Source of the DNA: an uncultured Clostridiaceae bacterium
GTDB taxonomy: Bacteria > Bacillota > Clostridia > TANB77 > CAG-508
DNA length: 64,000 bases
Assembly (NCBI GenBank): GCA_947642455.1
Contig: CANRSN010000007.1
Location: 1-64,000 of the forward strand
Reading direction: 5' to 3'
Shown: in pieces, positions 10,290 through 20,028 of the stretch
Numbering within the stretch: the first letter of the stretch is position 1
Layout of the letters: the number at the start of each line of letters is the position of its first letter
Made by a program: the position numbers and the translations under genes
Notes under the pieces: generated by a model
Database searches by the model: none
Seen by the model: only the letters and a program-made list of their open reading frames with translations
What the model was told of the DNA's origin: nothing

Positions 10290-12089
10290 TTATTCAAAAA
10301 ATTTATCAAATTGTTCTTCTGTTATGACTTCTTGCTTTAATAATGTTTGAGCAACTTCATGTAATTTATCCATATGAGCTGACAATATTGATTGAGCTTT
10401 TAAATATGCACCATCTAATAACAATTTTACCTCTGCACCTATTGCATCTGCATATCTATCGCCTAATAATTGTAATTCATAAGGATCTTTTTCAGTATTA
10501 ATTGATATTGTTCCAACAACATCACTCATTCCATATACAGTAACCATATCTTTAGCAATATTAGTTGCAACTTCTATATCATTACTTGCACCAGTTGAAA
10601 TATCATTTAGCACCAATTTCTCTGCTGCACGTCCCCCAAATAGAGCTACTAATCTTTCTTGCATTTCTGTTTTTGAAATATAACTTTTATCTTCATTTGT
10701 CTTATACATTGTATATCCGCCAGCCACACCTCTAGGAATTATTGAAATTTCCTTCACAGGCTCTTGAGTTGCAAGATATCTACTAACTATAGCATGTCCT
10801 GCTTCATGATATGCTGTAGTTTTTTTATCTTTTTCAGATATAACTCTACTTGTTTTTTGAAGTCCTACTGTTACTTTTTTAACTGCTTCATCTAAGTCTG
10901 ATTGTTCAATTTGCTTATGTTTATTTACAGTTGCAACAATTGCTGCTTCATTTAAGATGTTTGAAAGTTCAGCTCCTGTAAAACCTGCTGTATCTTCTGC
11001 AATACTTTTTAGGCTTACATTTTCAGCAAACTTTTTGTCTTTTGCATGAATTTTCAATATTTCCTCTCTTCCTTTTAAATCTGGAACAGCTATTGTTATT
11101 TGTCTATCAAATCTTCCTGGTCTTAATAGTGCTTTATCTAACATTTCTGGTCTATTTGTAGCAGCTAATACAATAATAGTTTCGTCAGTTTCAAAACCAT
11201 CCATTTCAACTAAAAGTTGATTTAAAGTTTGATTATTTTCTGTTTCTGCTCCACTTCCTGATGAACGTCTTGAACCTATTGCATCAATCTCATCTATAAA
11301 AACAATACATGGAGCCATTTTTCTAGCCTTTTCAAATAATTTTCTAACTCTTGAAGCTCCTAAACCTGCAAACATTTCAATAAATTCTGAACCACTCATT
11401 GATATAAATGGTACGCCTGCTTCTCCTGCAATTGCTTTTGCAATTAAAGTTTTTCCTGTTCCTGGCTTTCCATATAATAAAATTCCTCTTGGAATTTTAG
11501 CTCCCATTTGAGTAAATTTTTCTGGTTCTTTCAAAAACTGTACAGTTTCTATCATTTCTTGTTTTTCTTCATCAAGACCTGCTACATCATCAAATTTAAC
11601 TTTGACCTTTGTAGTGGTTTCATCATATACTTTTCCTTTTTCACCTAGCCCTTGCATTTTAAACACTAAAATAAATAATGCAACTATCATAAGAGTTGGA
11701 AGTAATGCAAATAATGTTTCTGATATTGAAAACAGTACATTTCTTGGTACTTGTATCAATTTTATATCATTTTCTTTTTCTACTTTTTCCTTTTGAATAA
11801 GCTCAATAAAGGCTTGTGTACTTGGTACAATTGCTGTTTTTGTTTCTTCTATGTCTCTTAATTTAACTTTTAGTACTGTACTTCCTGTTGTCATCTCTAT
11901 TTCTTCAACTTCACCATCTACTACCTTTTTTATTAAATCTGTATATGATATTTCTTTATCTTCTGACTTATTAGTTGTCATCATATAAATAACTACACCT
12001 GCTATTGCAATTAATATAACTGTTATTATTGTTATTAGTACTATTTGTTTATTATTTTTTTCTTTTCTATTATGTTGCTCTTTACTCAT
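10290..12089 (-). CDS. ftsH: ATP-dependent zinc metalloprotease FtsH
   Basis: A membrane-anchored AAA+ protease for membrane and regulatory proteins. TM1 is at about residues 17-36 (VLITIITVILIAIAGVVIYM), followed by an extracytoplasmic domain. TM2 is at about 120-143 (SISETLFALLPTLMIVALFI). The AAA domain has Walker A GKPGTGKT, Walker B CIVFIDEIDAIG and an SRH with RPGRFDR. The zinc site is HEAGH. Its 599 residues are slightly short at the C-terminus compared with many FtsH proteins. GGAAGG precedes the start. A two-hairpin terminator follows directly. Confidence 0.97.
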   Translation of the reverse strand: MSKEQHNRKEKNNKQIVLITIITVILIAIAGVVIYMMTTNKSEDKEISYTDLIKKVVDGEVEEIEMTTGSTVLKVKLRDIEETKTAIVPSTQAFIELIQKEKVEKENDIKLIQVPRNVLFSISETLFALLPTLMIVALFILVFKMQGLGEKGKVYDETTTKVKVKFDDVAGLDEEKQEMIETVQFLKEPEKFTQMGAKIPRGILLYGKPGTGKTLIAKAIAGEAGVPFISMSGSEFIEMFAGLGASRVRKLFEKARKMAPCIVFIDEIDAIGSRRSSGSGAETENNQTLNQLLVEMDGFETDETIIVLAATNRPEMLDKALLRPGRFDRQITIAVPDLKGREEILKIHAKDKKFAENVSLKSIAEDTAGFTGAELSNILNEAAIVATVNKHKQIEQSDLDEAVKKVTVGLQKTSRVISEKDKKTTAYHEAGHAIVSRYLATQEPVKEISIIPRGVAGGYTMYKTNEDKSYISKTEMQERLVALFGGRAAEKLVLNDISTGASNDIEVATNIAKDMVTVYGMSDVVGTISINTEKDPYELQLLGDRYADAIGAEVKLLLDGAYLKAQSILSAHMDKLHEVAQTLLKQEVITEEQFDKFFE

Positions 12090-12184
12090 TCTTATTTTCC
12101 TTCCTGTTACTATATAGTAACTGCTTCATATATTATTCATACAATAAATACTTAATTTATTGTTTATATTTATTAGATACACTA

Positions 12185-13219
12185 TCATTCATTAAACATA
12201 TTCCCCTGTGGTTCTGGGTCTGTACCTCCTAATTCATCTTCTTTTTTATCTTTTGAGTCTTCTTTTTCTTTTTTCTTTTCTTTTTTATCTTTTGACTCTT
12301 CTTCCTTTTCTTCTCTTTTTTCTTCTTCTGCTACTTTTTTCTGTTCTTGAACTATTTTTATCAATTCTTGTTGCCTTTTCATTAAGTCAGATTTTAGTAT
12401 TAGTATTGCTGTAATTATATAAATATAGGCAACTCCAACATACATAACATCAAAATATATAATTTCCATTCCTGTGAACATATTAATAACTATATATATT
12501 AAAAACAAAATTGTTGGCAGAGTAAATGCGTGAACTGACATATTAAACATAGCATAAATTTTCATTCTCATTTTCATTATTGCTGCGGTAAAATAACCTA
12601 ACATAGTAAGTAACACTATATACATTAATACCCCTATTAAATAAGTCATAAATGAATATATAAAGTTTACTATAAATATAGCTATAAGTATTGAAATCAA
12701 ACTTCCTCCAGAAAGATAATCTAATAAATTTTGTTTAGTTAATGTAAAATCTTCCTTCATTAGACTTTTATACGAATACTCTACATATCCTAATTGTGAA
12801 TTTGCCAATACAATTACCTTATCATTTAAAAGTATTATTCCAGTTTCAGTATCATTTAATTTTTCTTTATATTCATTTAGTAGTTCTTCGTTTATACTGT
12901 TTACATCTATTATAACAGTTCCGAAAATTAAATCTTTATTTTTTTCTATTATAGGTTCTGTTAAATCTATATTTAAGGTATTGTTTTCAAAAGAAAAATC
13001 TGGTATTTTACTTTCTATAAAATTCTTTGTATTATTTAATACATTTACACTTTTGTAAGTAGATACCGCTACAATTATTAAAGTAAATATTGCTATTAAC
13101 TTTAATAGATATTTCAAAGTGGCAACTACTCTTTGTGTTGCCATCTCTGGATATCTTTCAAAATCTTTAATACTGCTTACTACTTTTTTAAAAAATGACA
13201 TTTCCGTTATTTTAGTCAT
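12185..13219 (-). CDS. DUF1189-like membrane protein with charged tail
   Basis: A 344-residue membrane protein. The N-terminus (FFKKVVSSIKDFERYPEMA) followed by a first TM at about 40-58 is the pattern of DUF1189 proteins. A loop of about 110 residues is predicted outside. Three or four TM segments follow between about 165 and 275. The tail (about 285-344) is almost entirely Lys and Glu (EEEKREEKEEESKDKKEKKK) and is cytosolic. GGAG lies 7 bases before the ATG. It is between cysS and ftsH on the same strand. The function is unknown. Confidence 0.7.
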   Translation of the reverse strand: MTKITEMSFFKKVVSSIKDFERYPEMATQRVVATLKYLLKLIAIFTLIIVAVSTYKSVNVLNNTKNFIESKIPDFSFENNTLNIDLTEPIIEKNKDLIFGTVIIDVNSINEELLNEYKEKLNDTETGIILLNDKVIVLANSQLGYVEYSYKSLMKEDFTLTKQNLLDYLSGGSLISILIAIFIVNFIYSFMTYLIGVLMYIVLLTMLGYFTAAIMKMRMKIYAMFNMSVHAFTLPTILFLIYIVINMFTGMEIIYFDVMYVGVAYIYIITAILILKSDLMKRQQELIKIVQEQKKVAEEEKREEKEEESKDKKEKKKEKEDSKDKKEDELGGTDPEPQGNMFNE

Positions 13220-13301
13220 CCTCTCGCTCCTTTATTTTTAACATATATAAGTTTACAAAGTTATATTTCACAGTTGATTTTTTCCTTAAGCAATATTAAA
13301 A

Positions 13302-14702
13302 TTAGACTTTCTCAACCGTCATCCCTTCTTTTGAGTCTTTAACATTATATCCCATTTGCTTCAATTCATCTCTTATTTTATCAGACAAAGACCAATCTTT
13401 ATTTTCTCTTGCTAGAGTTCTCTGTTTTATTAGATCTTCAACTTCTTCTGGCAATTCTATTTTTTTCTGTTGTGATATATATTTGTCTGAATTCTTTATA
13501 TCTAATCCTAATACTTCGTCAAATTCTTCTATTAATTTAGCTATTTTTTCTGACTTAATATCATTTCTGACTAACTCCCATATAATCCCCATTGCAAGAG
13601 GCATATTTAAGTCATCATTAATTGCCTCTATAAATCTACTTTTGTATTGTTGTATTGCTTCATTAGATATTTCTTCTTTACTGTTTACATGTTTTAAATA
13701 TCCTTCGCGTAATCTGTTTAGCGCCTTTTGTGAAGATATAGCACTTTCAAATGTAAAATTTAACTTTGTTCTATAGTGGGCTGTATAGCAAAATAGTTTA
13801 TATGCAAGTGGTTCTATTTCATGTTTTTCAAGTTCATCTAAAGTATATGTATTTCCTAGACTTTTTGACATTTTTCCACCATCTACTTGTAAAAATTCCA
13901 CATGCATCCATCTTTTAGCTGGTATTTTTCCTGTAACACCCTTACTTTGGGCTATTTCATTTTCATGATGTGTTGGAATATGATCTACCCCACCTGTATG
14001 AATATCAAATTCATCACCTAAATACTTTCTTCCCATCGCTGAACATTCTATGTGCCACCCTGGATAAGATAATCCCCAAGGGCTCTCCCATTTCATAATA
14101 TGATTTTCTGGTGCTTTAATCCATAGTGCAAAATCATATGGATTTCTTTTTTCTGTATCTACATCAACTCTAGCACCTGCTATTTGATCATCTATATTTC
14201 TATTTGATAATACTGGATATCTATCTAGTTTTGATATATCAAAATAAATTCCTCTTGAAGTTTCATAAGCATATCCATTTTCTAATAATTTTTTTACAAA
14301 TTCTAACATTTCTGAAATATGTTCTGTTGCTTTTGCTATAATTTCTGGTTTTCCTATATTTAGTCTACCCATATCTCTAAAAAATATTTCAGTATAGTAA
14401 TTTGCTATTTCATAAGGATTCTTATTTTCTTTTCTTGCTGCTTTTTCCATTTTGTCTTCACCTTCATCTGCATCTGATTCCAAATGTCCTACATCTGTTA
14501 TGTTCATAACATGTTTTAATTTATATCCATTATATTTTAGAACTCTTCTCAAATTATCCATAAACACATATGCTCTAAAATTGCCTATATGTGCATAACT
14601 ATATACTGTTGGACCACAAGAATATATTCTAACTTCTTTGCCATCTAATGGCTCAAACTCTTCTTTTTTTCTAGTTAATGTATTATATAATTTTAATTGC
14701 AT
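13302..14702 (-). CDS. cysS: cysteinyl-tRNA synthetase
   Basis: A class I synthetase that charges tRNA-Cys. The N-terminal CGPTVYSYAHIGNFRAYVF combines the first zinc cysteine with the HIGH-like HIGN. Further zinc ligands are in WHIECSAMG and the HHENEIAQS region. The KMSKS loop is KMSKSLGNTYTL. A helical anticodon-binding domain follows and the protein ends GYNVKDSKEGMTVEKV. Its 466 residues are normal. It lies downstream of the PBP gene with a hairpin between them. Confidence 0.97.
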   Translation of the reverse strand: MQLKLYNTLTRKKEEFEPLDGKEVRIYSCGPTVYSYAHIGNFRAYVFMDNLRRVLKYNGYKLKHVMNITDVGHLESDADEGEDKMEKAARKENKNPYEIANYYTEIFFRDMGRLNIGKPEIIAKATEHISEMLEFVKKLLENGYAYETSRGIYFDISKLDRYPVLSNRNIDDQIAGARVDVDTEKRNPYDFALWIKAPENHIMKWESPWGLSYPGWHIECSAMGRKYLGDEFDIHTGGVDHIPTHHENEIAQSKGVTGKIPAKRWMHVEFLQVDGGKMSKSLGNTYTLDELEKHEIEPLAYKLFCYTAHYRTKLNFTFESAISSQKALNRLREGYLKHVNSKEEISNEAIQQYKSRFIEAINDDLNMPLAMGIIWELVRNDIKSEKIAKLIEEFDEVLGLDIKNSDKYISQQKKIELPEEVEDLIKQRTLARENKDWSLSDKIRDELKQMGYNVKDSKEGMTVEKV

Positions 14703-14715
14703 ATTACTTGTTGTT

Positions 14716-14752
14716 ATTATTCAACCTTTATATAGTATAAAGGTTGAATAAT
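14716..14752 (-). terminator. hairpin between the PBP gene and cysS
   Basis: A perfect 17-bp stem (ATTATTCAACCTTTATA and its complement) with a 3-base loop lies between the PBP stop codon and the cysS start. There is no strong T-run, so it may attenuate transcription or protect RNA ends rather than terminate cleanly. Confidence 0.5.
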
Positions 14753-14774
14753 AAACTTCCTTTCTTTTTAATTT

Positions 14775-17477
14775 TTAATCTATAATATTACTCGTTTGTG
14801 AATTCGTTACTGTATTAGTTGTAGTTTGAGTATTGTTCACTACTGTGCTATTTGTATTTGTAGTATTTGTTTTATTTCCTCCTACCTCATTAGTATTATT
14901 TGAAGAATTTTGTCTTTTATTTATTGTTAATGTTATTGTTGTTCCTTTAGTTACTTTTTGACCTCCATCTACACTTTGTTTTAATACTACACCATTATCT
15001 TTATTTTTATCTTCTGTATGATATTTTATTTCAACTTTTAAACCTTTATCTTCAAGCTCTTTTTTTGCTACTTCTACCTTTTTCCCAACTACATTTGTTA
15101 CTTCTATTTGTTCTGGCTCTTTATGTTCAGTACAATTTTCTGTTGGTACATTATATTTTTCGCTGCCTGATGTACTCCATTGTTTTGTATCTTCTTTTTG
15201 TGGTTTTGCCAAAAATGTTTTTTCTTCTTTGTTTGGACAATATTCATTTGCTATTTTTCCAGTATCTACACATATTGTTAATTTTTTGTGTCCCTCACAT
15301 GCTTTTGGTACTGTTCCTATAACAAAACTTTCTCTTTCTGTTCTAGCACATGAAGATGTAGCAACACATCCTGTATCTAAGCAAATTGTTTCTGTAACTA
15401 TTCCATCTGGTCTTGTAAAACTTGCATTTGGTAACCCAACATGTATATCTTTCATTATAGCTCCCCATATAGTACGTGCATTATTGTTTCCATTTGGCTT
15501 TTCTGGTCTATCAAACCCAAACCAAGTTGCAGCTGCATAATATGGAGTAAATCCACAAAGCCATCTGTCTTTGTATTCTTCTGTTGAACCAGTTTTTGCT
15601 GCTACTTCTATTCCAGAAATTCTACAACTACTTCCTACTGTTCCATTTGGTCCAGTTACTGGAGATGTAAGTATTGACTTTAATATATACGCATTTTGAA
15701 CAGATAATACTCTCTTTTGCTCTTGTTTTGGTTCTAATACAACTTTTCCATGTTCATCTTCAATTTTTGTATAAAATGTTGGCGTTATATATACACCATC
15801 ATTTGCTATTGCTGCATATGCTGCTGCCATTTCTAATGGACTTACTGATGCTGTTCCTAATGCCATTGGTAAACTTTCATGTACTGAGTCTATGTTAATA
15901 TCCATATTTTTCAAATATTCTATGGATTTTCTTGGTGTTAATTCTGCCATTATTTTTACACTTACAACATTAGATGACCTTTCTATTGCATGCCTTACTG
16001 TAAGTAAACCTGCAAAACTTCCAGAGTTACGTGGAGAATACTTGCCTCCAAAATTTGTAAGAGAGTCGTCATATACTGTTGATGCTGTTATAATTCCTTC
16101 TTCTAAGGCTGGTGCTATTACTCCAATTGGCTTAAATGATGAACCTGGTTGTATTGTACCTTGTGTTGCTCTATTTGTTCCAGTTACATCTGCATCTTTT
16201 CCAAGCCCTCCCATAACACCTACTACTCTACCTGTTTTATGATCTATAATAGCCATGGCAGATTGTGAATGACCACTATTTAGTAAGTTTCCATCTTTGT
16301 CTTTTGCTTTTGGTTGGAAAATATATTTGTCTTTTGCATATTCTTCTTCCATTCTTGCTTGTATTTTTGTATCTACTGTGGAATATATTATATATCCATT
16401 ATTATATAACTTTGTTCTTGCAACATCTCTATTTATTCCTTCTTCTTCCATAAGTTGTTTAATTACTTGCTCTAATAATGCTGCTGTATGATATGAATAG
16501 CTTGAACCTGTTGATACTTGACCTTGATTAAATGGCAAGCCATTATCTACTTCTGCTACTGCTGCATTATATGCTTCTTCATCTTGAATATATCCTTGTT
16601 CTTTCATCTCTGATAATACAGTTTTTGTTCTTGTTTTTATTTTTTCTGTATTATCTTTTTCTTCATTAAATGGATTATACGCATTTGGAGAATGGTTTAT
16701 TCCTGCCAAAAATGCAGCTTCTGCTAAGGTTAATTGTTCTACTGGCTTATTAAAGTAATATATTGATGCTGTATATACTCCATTATTTTTTCCACCCATA
16801 AATATTATATTTAAGTATAATTCTAATATTTCATCTTTTGAAAGTACTTGTTCTACATTATATGCACGTGCCATTTCTCTGACTTTTCTCTCTACCCCTG
16901 CAATTCCTTCATCATCTTTATCGTCATAATAGTTTTTAATTAATTGCTGTGTTATTGTACTTCCTCCATATGAAGAATCTCCTTTTTTTATTACAAAATT
17001 TAGAGTAGCTGATAAGGTTCTAGTTATATCTATACCTTTATGATCATAAAATCTTTTATCTTCTATTGCTACAAATGCTTTTGGTAGATAACTTGGCATT
17101 TTATCTAAGTCTACCCATTTCCTATTTTCATCTGCACTTAATACTGCTATTGTTTCGCCTGTAGTGGCTGATCTTATTTCACTATTTGTATTACTTAATT
17201 TTATTTCTTCTTTACTAACTTTGTATTTATCACTTGTAAAGATTCCTACTACTATTCCTGCCACAACCATTGCAGCTATTAACATTAATAATATTATTCC
17301 TATTATTATTCTTTTTAATATTTTGTGTTTTTTCTTTACTTTTCCTTTTTTAGTTATTTTTAGGGCTTTTGTTTCTTCATTGTTACTTTTTTTCTTTTTC
17401 TTTTTTGTCTTGCTTTCTTTTGATTCTTCTATTTTGTATTTTTTTGTTTTTTCATTATTACTTTTATCTTTTCCCAT
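14775..17477 (-). CDS. class A penicillin-binding protein (PBP1A family) with PASTA domain
   Basis: A bifunctional peptidoglycan glycosyltransferase/transpeptidase. The cytosolic N-terminus (residues 1-55) is extremely Lys-rich. TM is at about 56-80. The GT51 domain has the catalytic Glu in AIEDKRFYDHKGID and the second motif GGSTITQQLIKNYY. The transpeptidase has SxxK in GSSFKPIG, SxN in ERSSNVVSV and KTG in AAKTGSTEE. Several cysteines lie in a linker (ETICLDTGCVATSSCART). A PASTA domain lies at about 790-855 (VTNVVGKKVEVAKKELEDKG), then an Asn/Thr-rich tail. Its 900 residues are long for the family because of the tail. AAGGAGGG sets the start. Confidence 0.95.
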   Translation of the reverse strand: MGKDKSNNEKTKKYKIEESKESKTKKKKKKSNNEETKALKITKKGKVKKKHKILKRIIIGIILLMLIAAMVVAGIVVGIFTSDKYKVSKEEIKLSNTNSEIRSATTGETIAVLSADENRKWVDLDKMPSYLPKAFVAIEDKRFYDHKGIDITRTLSATLNFVIKKGDSSYGGSTITQQLIKNYYDDKDDEGIAGVERKVREMARAYNVEQVLSKDEILELYLNIIFMGGKNNGVYTASIYYFNKPVEQLTLAEAAFLAGINHSPNAYNPFNEEKDNTEKIKTRTKTVLSEMKEQGYIQDEEAYNAAVAEVDNGLPFNQGQVSTGSSYSYHTAALLEQVIKQLMEEEGINRDVARTKLYNNGYIIYSTVDTKIQARMEEEYAKDKYIFQPKAKDKDGNLLNSGHSQSAMAIIDHKTGRVVGVMGGLGKDADVTGTNRATQGTIQPGSSFKPIGVIAPALEEGIITASTVYDDSLTNFGGKYSPRNSGSFAGLLTVRHAIERSSNVVSVKIMAELTPRKSIEYLKNMDINIDSVHESLPMALGTASVSPLEMAAAYAAIANDGVYITPTFYTKIEDEHGKVVLEPKQEQKRVLSVQNAYILKSILTSPVTGPNGTVGSSCRISGIEVAAKTGSTEEYKDRWLCGFTPYYAAATWFGFDRPEKPNGNNNARTIWGAIMKDIHVGLPNASFTRPDGIVTETICLDTGCVATSSCARTERESFVIGTVPKACEGHKKLTICVDTGKIANEYCPNKEEKTFLAKPQKEDTKQWSTSGSEKYNVPTENCTEHKEPEQIEVTNVVGKKVEVAKKELEDKGLKVEIKYHTEDKNKDNGVVLKQSVDGGQKVTKGTTITLTINKRQNSSNNTNEVGGNKTNTTNTNSTVVNNTQTTTNTVTNSQTSNIID

Positions 17478-17586
17478 AATTACCCTCCTTGGTATTATAT
17501 AGTATTCTCCTATGCTTACATATTATATTATATTTGTCTTAAAATTTAAAGGGGTTTAATAAAATTTTAAGAGATTTTAAATATAA

Positions 17587-17698
17587 TGACCCATTGCGAT
17601 TGGCAAAGCCAGTAAAAAACTTTGATAAAATAAATATTAATATTCGTGTAGAGCTTAATTGTAAGTCTAAAAATTATTATTTTAAAAAAACGGAACCT
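17587..17698 (+). repeat. nested-palindrome repeat, copy C (left half missing)
   Basis: Only the right half of the core (GACCCATTGCGATTGGCAAA, then AGCCAGTAA) and the right inner arm (AAAATAAATATTAATATTCG) remain. An outer-arm-like stretch to about 17698 resembles the right outer arm of copy F. The left half is absent, so the copy is truncated. Confidence 0.75.
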
Positions 17699-17712
17699 AC
17701 AAAAAGAGGAGC

Positions 17713-17741
17713 TTGACTTTTATACTAAAGTCATTTATTAT
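17713..17741 (+). promoter_or_regulatory. sigma-A promoter of the 55-residue gene
   Basis: TTGACT, an exact 17-base spacer and TATTAT on the plus strand, 57 bases before the start codon. Confidence 0.7.
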
Positions 17742-17797
17742 GTTATATAGTTACATTTAATTATAAAAATTGCTATTTAAAAAGGAGGATTTTTAGT

Positions 17798-17965
17798 ATG
17801 AAATACAACATCAATCTTAGTGAATATCTTAAAGAAATGGCTGGAAATCCAAATAGGACATTATATTCTGATTCTATGTATTATAGAAAAAATAAGATGC
17901 CTGTTTCTTTAAAAGCACCCAAAAGAAAATATATTCCAGATTCTACTAAAGAAGCAAATAAATAG
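17798..17965 (+). CDS. small protein of 55 residues, unknown function
   Basis: A short plus-strand reading frame with a complete set of expression signals: promoter at 17713-17741, AAAGGAGG 9 bases before the ATG, and a strong terminator hairpin 16 bases after the stop. The protein begins MKYNINLSEYLKEMAGNPN, is basic (Lys/Arg-rich) and Tyr-rich (YSDSMYYRKNKMP), and has no TM segment or cysteines. It is flanked by minus-strand genes (PBP and rny). I do not recognise it. Toxin, antitoxin or small-regulator roles are all possible and none is shown. Confidence 0.7.
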   Translation: MKYNINLSEYLKEMAGNPNRTLYSDSMYYRKNKMPVSLKAPKRKYIPDSTKEANK

Positions 17966-17980
17966 CAACCAATATTTTTT

Positions 17981-18014
17981 TAAGCAGTACAATATAACTA
18001 GATTGTACTGCTTA
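17981..18014 (+). terminator. terminator of the 55-residue gene
   Basis: The stem TAAGCAGTACAAT and its complement (13 bp) encloses a short loop and is followed by T-rich sequence on the plus strand. Confidence 0.7.
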
Positions 18015-18038
18015 TATTTATGTGGTTTAATTATACAA

Positions 18039-18079
18039 AAATAGATGAAATTCAAAATAAACTTGAATTTCATCTATTT
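18039..18079 (-). terminator. terminator of rny
   Basis: A 17-bp stem (AAATAGATGAAATTCAA and its complement) with a 7-base loop, directly after the rny stop codon. It may also stop plus-strand readthrough. Confidence 0.7.
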
Positions 18080-18087
18080 ATATTTAA

Positions 18088-19632
18088 TTATTTAGCATAT
18101 TCTACGACTCTTGTTTCTCTTATAATATTTACTTTTATTTGACCTGGATAATCCATTTCACTTTCAATTTTCTTAGCAACATCTCTTGCCATCAAAGTCA
18201 TTTGACTGTCACTAATTTTTTCTGGTTTTACAATTAGTCTAACTTCTCGACCTGCTTGTATTGCAAAAGATTTTTCTACTCCATCGAAAGAATCTGCAAT
18301 ACCTTCTAATTGTTGTAATCTCTTTATGTATGCCTCTAAAGTTTCCCTTCTTGCTCCTGGTCTTGAAGCTGAAATCGCATCAGCAGCTTGGACTAAAACT
18401 GCCTCTATTGATTTTGGTTCCACATCACCATGATGTGCTTCTACTGCATTAATTACAATTTCATTTTCTTTATATTTTCTTAATACATCTACACCAATTT
18501 CAACATGTGTTCCTTCCATATCATGATCTAGAGCTTTGCCTATGTCATGAAGTAAACCTGCTCTTCTTGCAACTTTAGGATCTAATCCTAACTCTTCTGC
18601 CATTATCCTTGCTAAATTAGAAACTTCTATTGAATGATTTAAAACATTTTGCCCATAACTTGTCCTATATTTTAGTTTTCCTAATAGTTTTATGATATCT
18701 GCATGAAGCCCTATTACACCAGCTTCCATTGCTGCTCTTTCTCCTTCTTCTTTAATAATAGTTTCTAATTCTTCTCTTGATTTTTCGACCATTTCTTCAA
18801 TCTTGGCTGGATGAATTCTTCCATCTTCAATCAATTTTTCAAGAGACATTTTAGCAATTTCTCTTCTTAGTGGGTCAAACCCTGAAATTACTACTGCCTC
18901 TGGAGTATCGTCTATTATTAAATCTATTCCAGTTAAAGTCTCTAAAGTTTTTATATTTCTACCCTCTCTACCAATTATTCTTCCTTTCATATCATCATTA
19001 GGAAGAGATACTATTGATACAGTTGTTTCTGAAGTATGATCTGCTGCACATTTTTGTATAGCATAGCTTATTACCTCTTTTGCATTTTTGTCTGCTGTTT
19101 CTTTTGCTTTTTGTTCTAACTCCTTAATTAATGTTGCCTTTTCTACTGTAATTTGCTTTTCTACTTCAGATAAAAGCTGAGTTTTCGCATCTTCTATAGT
19201 TAATCTTGAAATTCTTTGTAATTCTTCTATTTGTTTGTTTTGTAGTTCTTCTGCCTCTTGTCTTTTTTGTTCTACCTGTTTTGTTTCCTGTTCTAAATTC
19301 TTCTCCCTTTTTTCAAGATTTTCCATTTTATTTTCTAGATTCTCCTCTTTTTGTATTAAACGTTCTTCTTGTTTTTGTATTTCGCCTCTTCTTTCTCTAA
19401 TCTCTTGATCTAACTCTTTTCTACTAGTCATTATTTCTTCTTTTGCCTTAAAAATTTCTTCTTTTTTCTTATTTTCTGCTTCTTTATTGGCTAATTCAAG
19501 TATTCTTTTTGCTTCACTTTCTGCGTTTTTTATTTTTGTTTCTGCTATTCTTTTTCTTATCGCTACACCTAAAAATACTCCTAATATTATTGAGATTAGA
19601 AAAATGGCAATATAGATTATTATTTCACCCAT
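18088..19632 (-). CDS. rny: ribonuclease Y
   Basis: A membrane-anchored endoribonuclease that initiates mRNA decay in Firmicutes. The N-terminal TM (about 3-25, [20 protein letters not shown]) is followed by a long Glu/Lys coiled coil to about residue 190. A KH domain ([18 protein letters not shown]) and an HD domain ([20 protein letters not shown]) come next. Its 514 residues are standard. ATGs occur at 19638 and 19632, and GAGGTG is better spaced for 19632. A consensus promoter lies about 90 bases upstream. Confidence 0.97.
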   Translation of the reverse strand: MGEIIIYIAIFLISIILGVFLGVAIRKRIAETKIKNAESEAKRILELANKEAENKKKEEIFKAKEEIMTSRKELDQEIRERRGEIQKQEERLIQKEENLENKMENLEKREKNLEQETKQVEQKRQEAEELQNKQIEELQRISRLTIEDAKTQLLSEVEKQITVEKATLIKELEQKAKETADKNAKEVISYAIQKCAADHTSETTVSIVSLPNDDMKGRIIGREGRNIKTLETLTGIDLIIDDTPEAVVISGFDPLRREIAKMSLEKLIEDGRIHPAKIEEMVEKSREELETIIKEEGERAAMEAGVIGLHADIIKLLGKLKYRTSYGQNVLNHSIEVSNLARIMAEELGLDPKVARRAGLLHDIGKALDHDMEGTHVEIGVDVLRKYKENEIVINAVEAHHGDVEPKSIEAVLVQAADAISASRPGARRETLEAYIKRLQQLEGIADSFDGVEKSFAIQAGREVRLIVKPEKISDSQMTLMARDVAKKIESEMDYPGQIKVNIIRETRVVEYAK

Positions 19633-19719
19633 AATCATACACCTCTTTCTATTTAATTTTCAATGTACAAATATATAATTTTTTAATTTTTCTTAAAATA
19701 TATTTTTGTCTCCACTTCT

Positions 19720-19748
19720 ATTTTATCTTTATTATACTAAACTGTCAA
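19720..19748 (-). promoter_or_regulatory. sigma-A promoter of rny
   Basis: TTGACA, a 17-base spacer and TAAAAT on the minus strand. Confidence 0.65.
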
Positions 19749-19790
19749 TAGTTTTTTTTCAAAATCTTCGTTTTCACTGTAACAATAAAT

Positions 19791-19968
19791 TACAATTCGC
19801 AGTTTGTAAAATTATATATTTTAGGCAATATAATATTTATTTTAACGGAGTTTTTTACTGGCTTCGTGGGTAGCTCTGGGTCATGTCCACTCTAGGAGCT
19901 TCCCTGCGCAAAACTTCGTTAAAATAAATATTATATTGCCTAAATAGAAATTAGACTGTGCATTGTAT
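19791..19968 (-). repeat. nested-palindrome repeat, copy D (core reversed)
   Basis: The inner inverted repeat is 28 bp and perfect (19820-19847 with 19917-19944, TTTAGGCAATATAATATTTA...). The outer arms are partly complementary (TACAATTCGCAGT on the left, ACTGTGCATTGTA on the right). The core, read on the minus strand, is GCGCAGGGAAGCTCCTAGAG ... GACCCAGAGCTACCCACGAA. It lies upstream of the rny promoter. Confidence 0.88.
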
Positions 19969-19991
19969 CAACAATAATAACAGGAATAAGC

Positions 19992-20024
19992 AAAATAGAC
20001 TTTGCCTCATGCAAAATCTATTTT
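19992..20024 (-). terminator. terminator of xerD
   Basis: The stem AAAATAGACTTTGC pairs with GCAAAATCTATTTT around a 5-base loop directly past the xerD stop, followed by TTTTG on the minus strand. Confidence 0.6.
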
Positions 20025-20028
20025 TACT

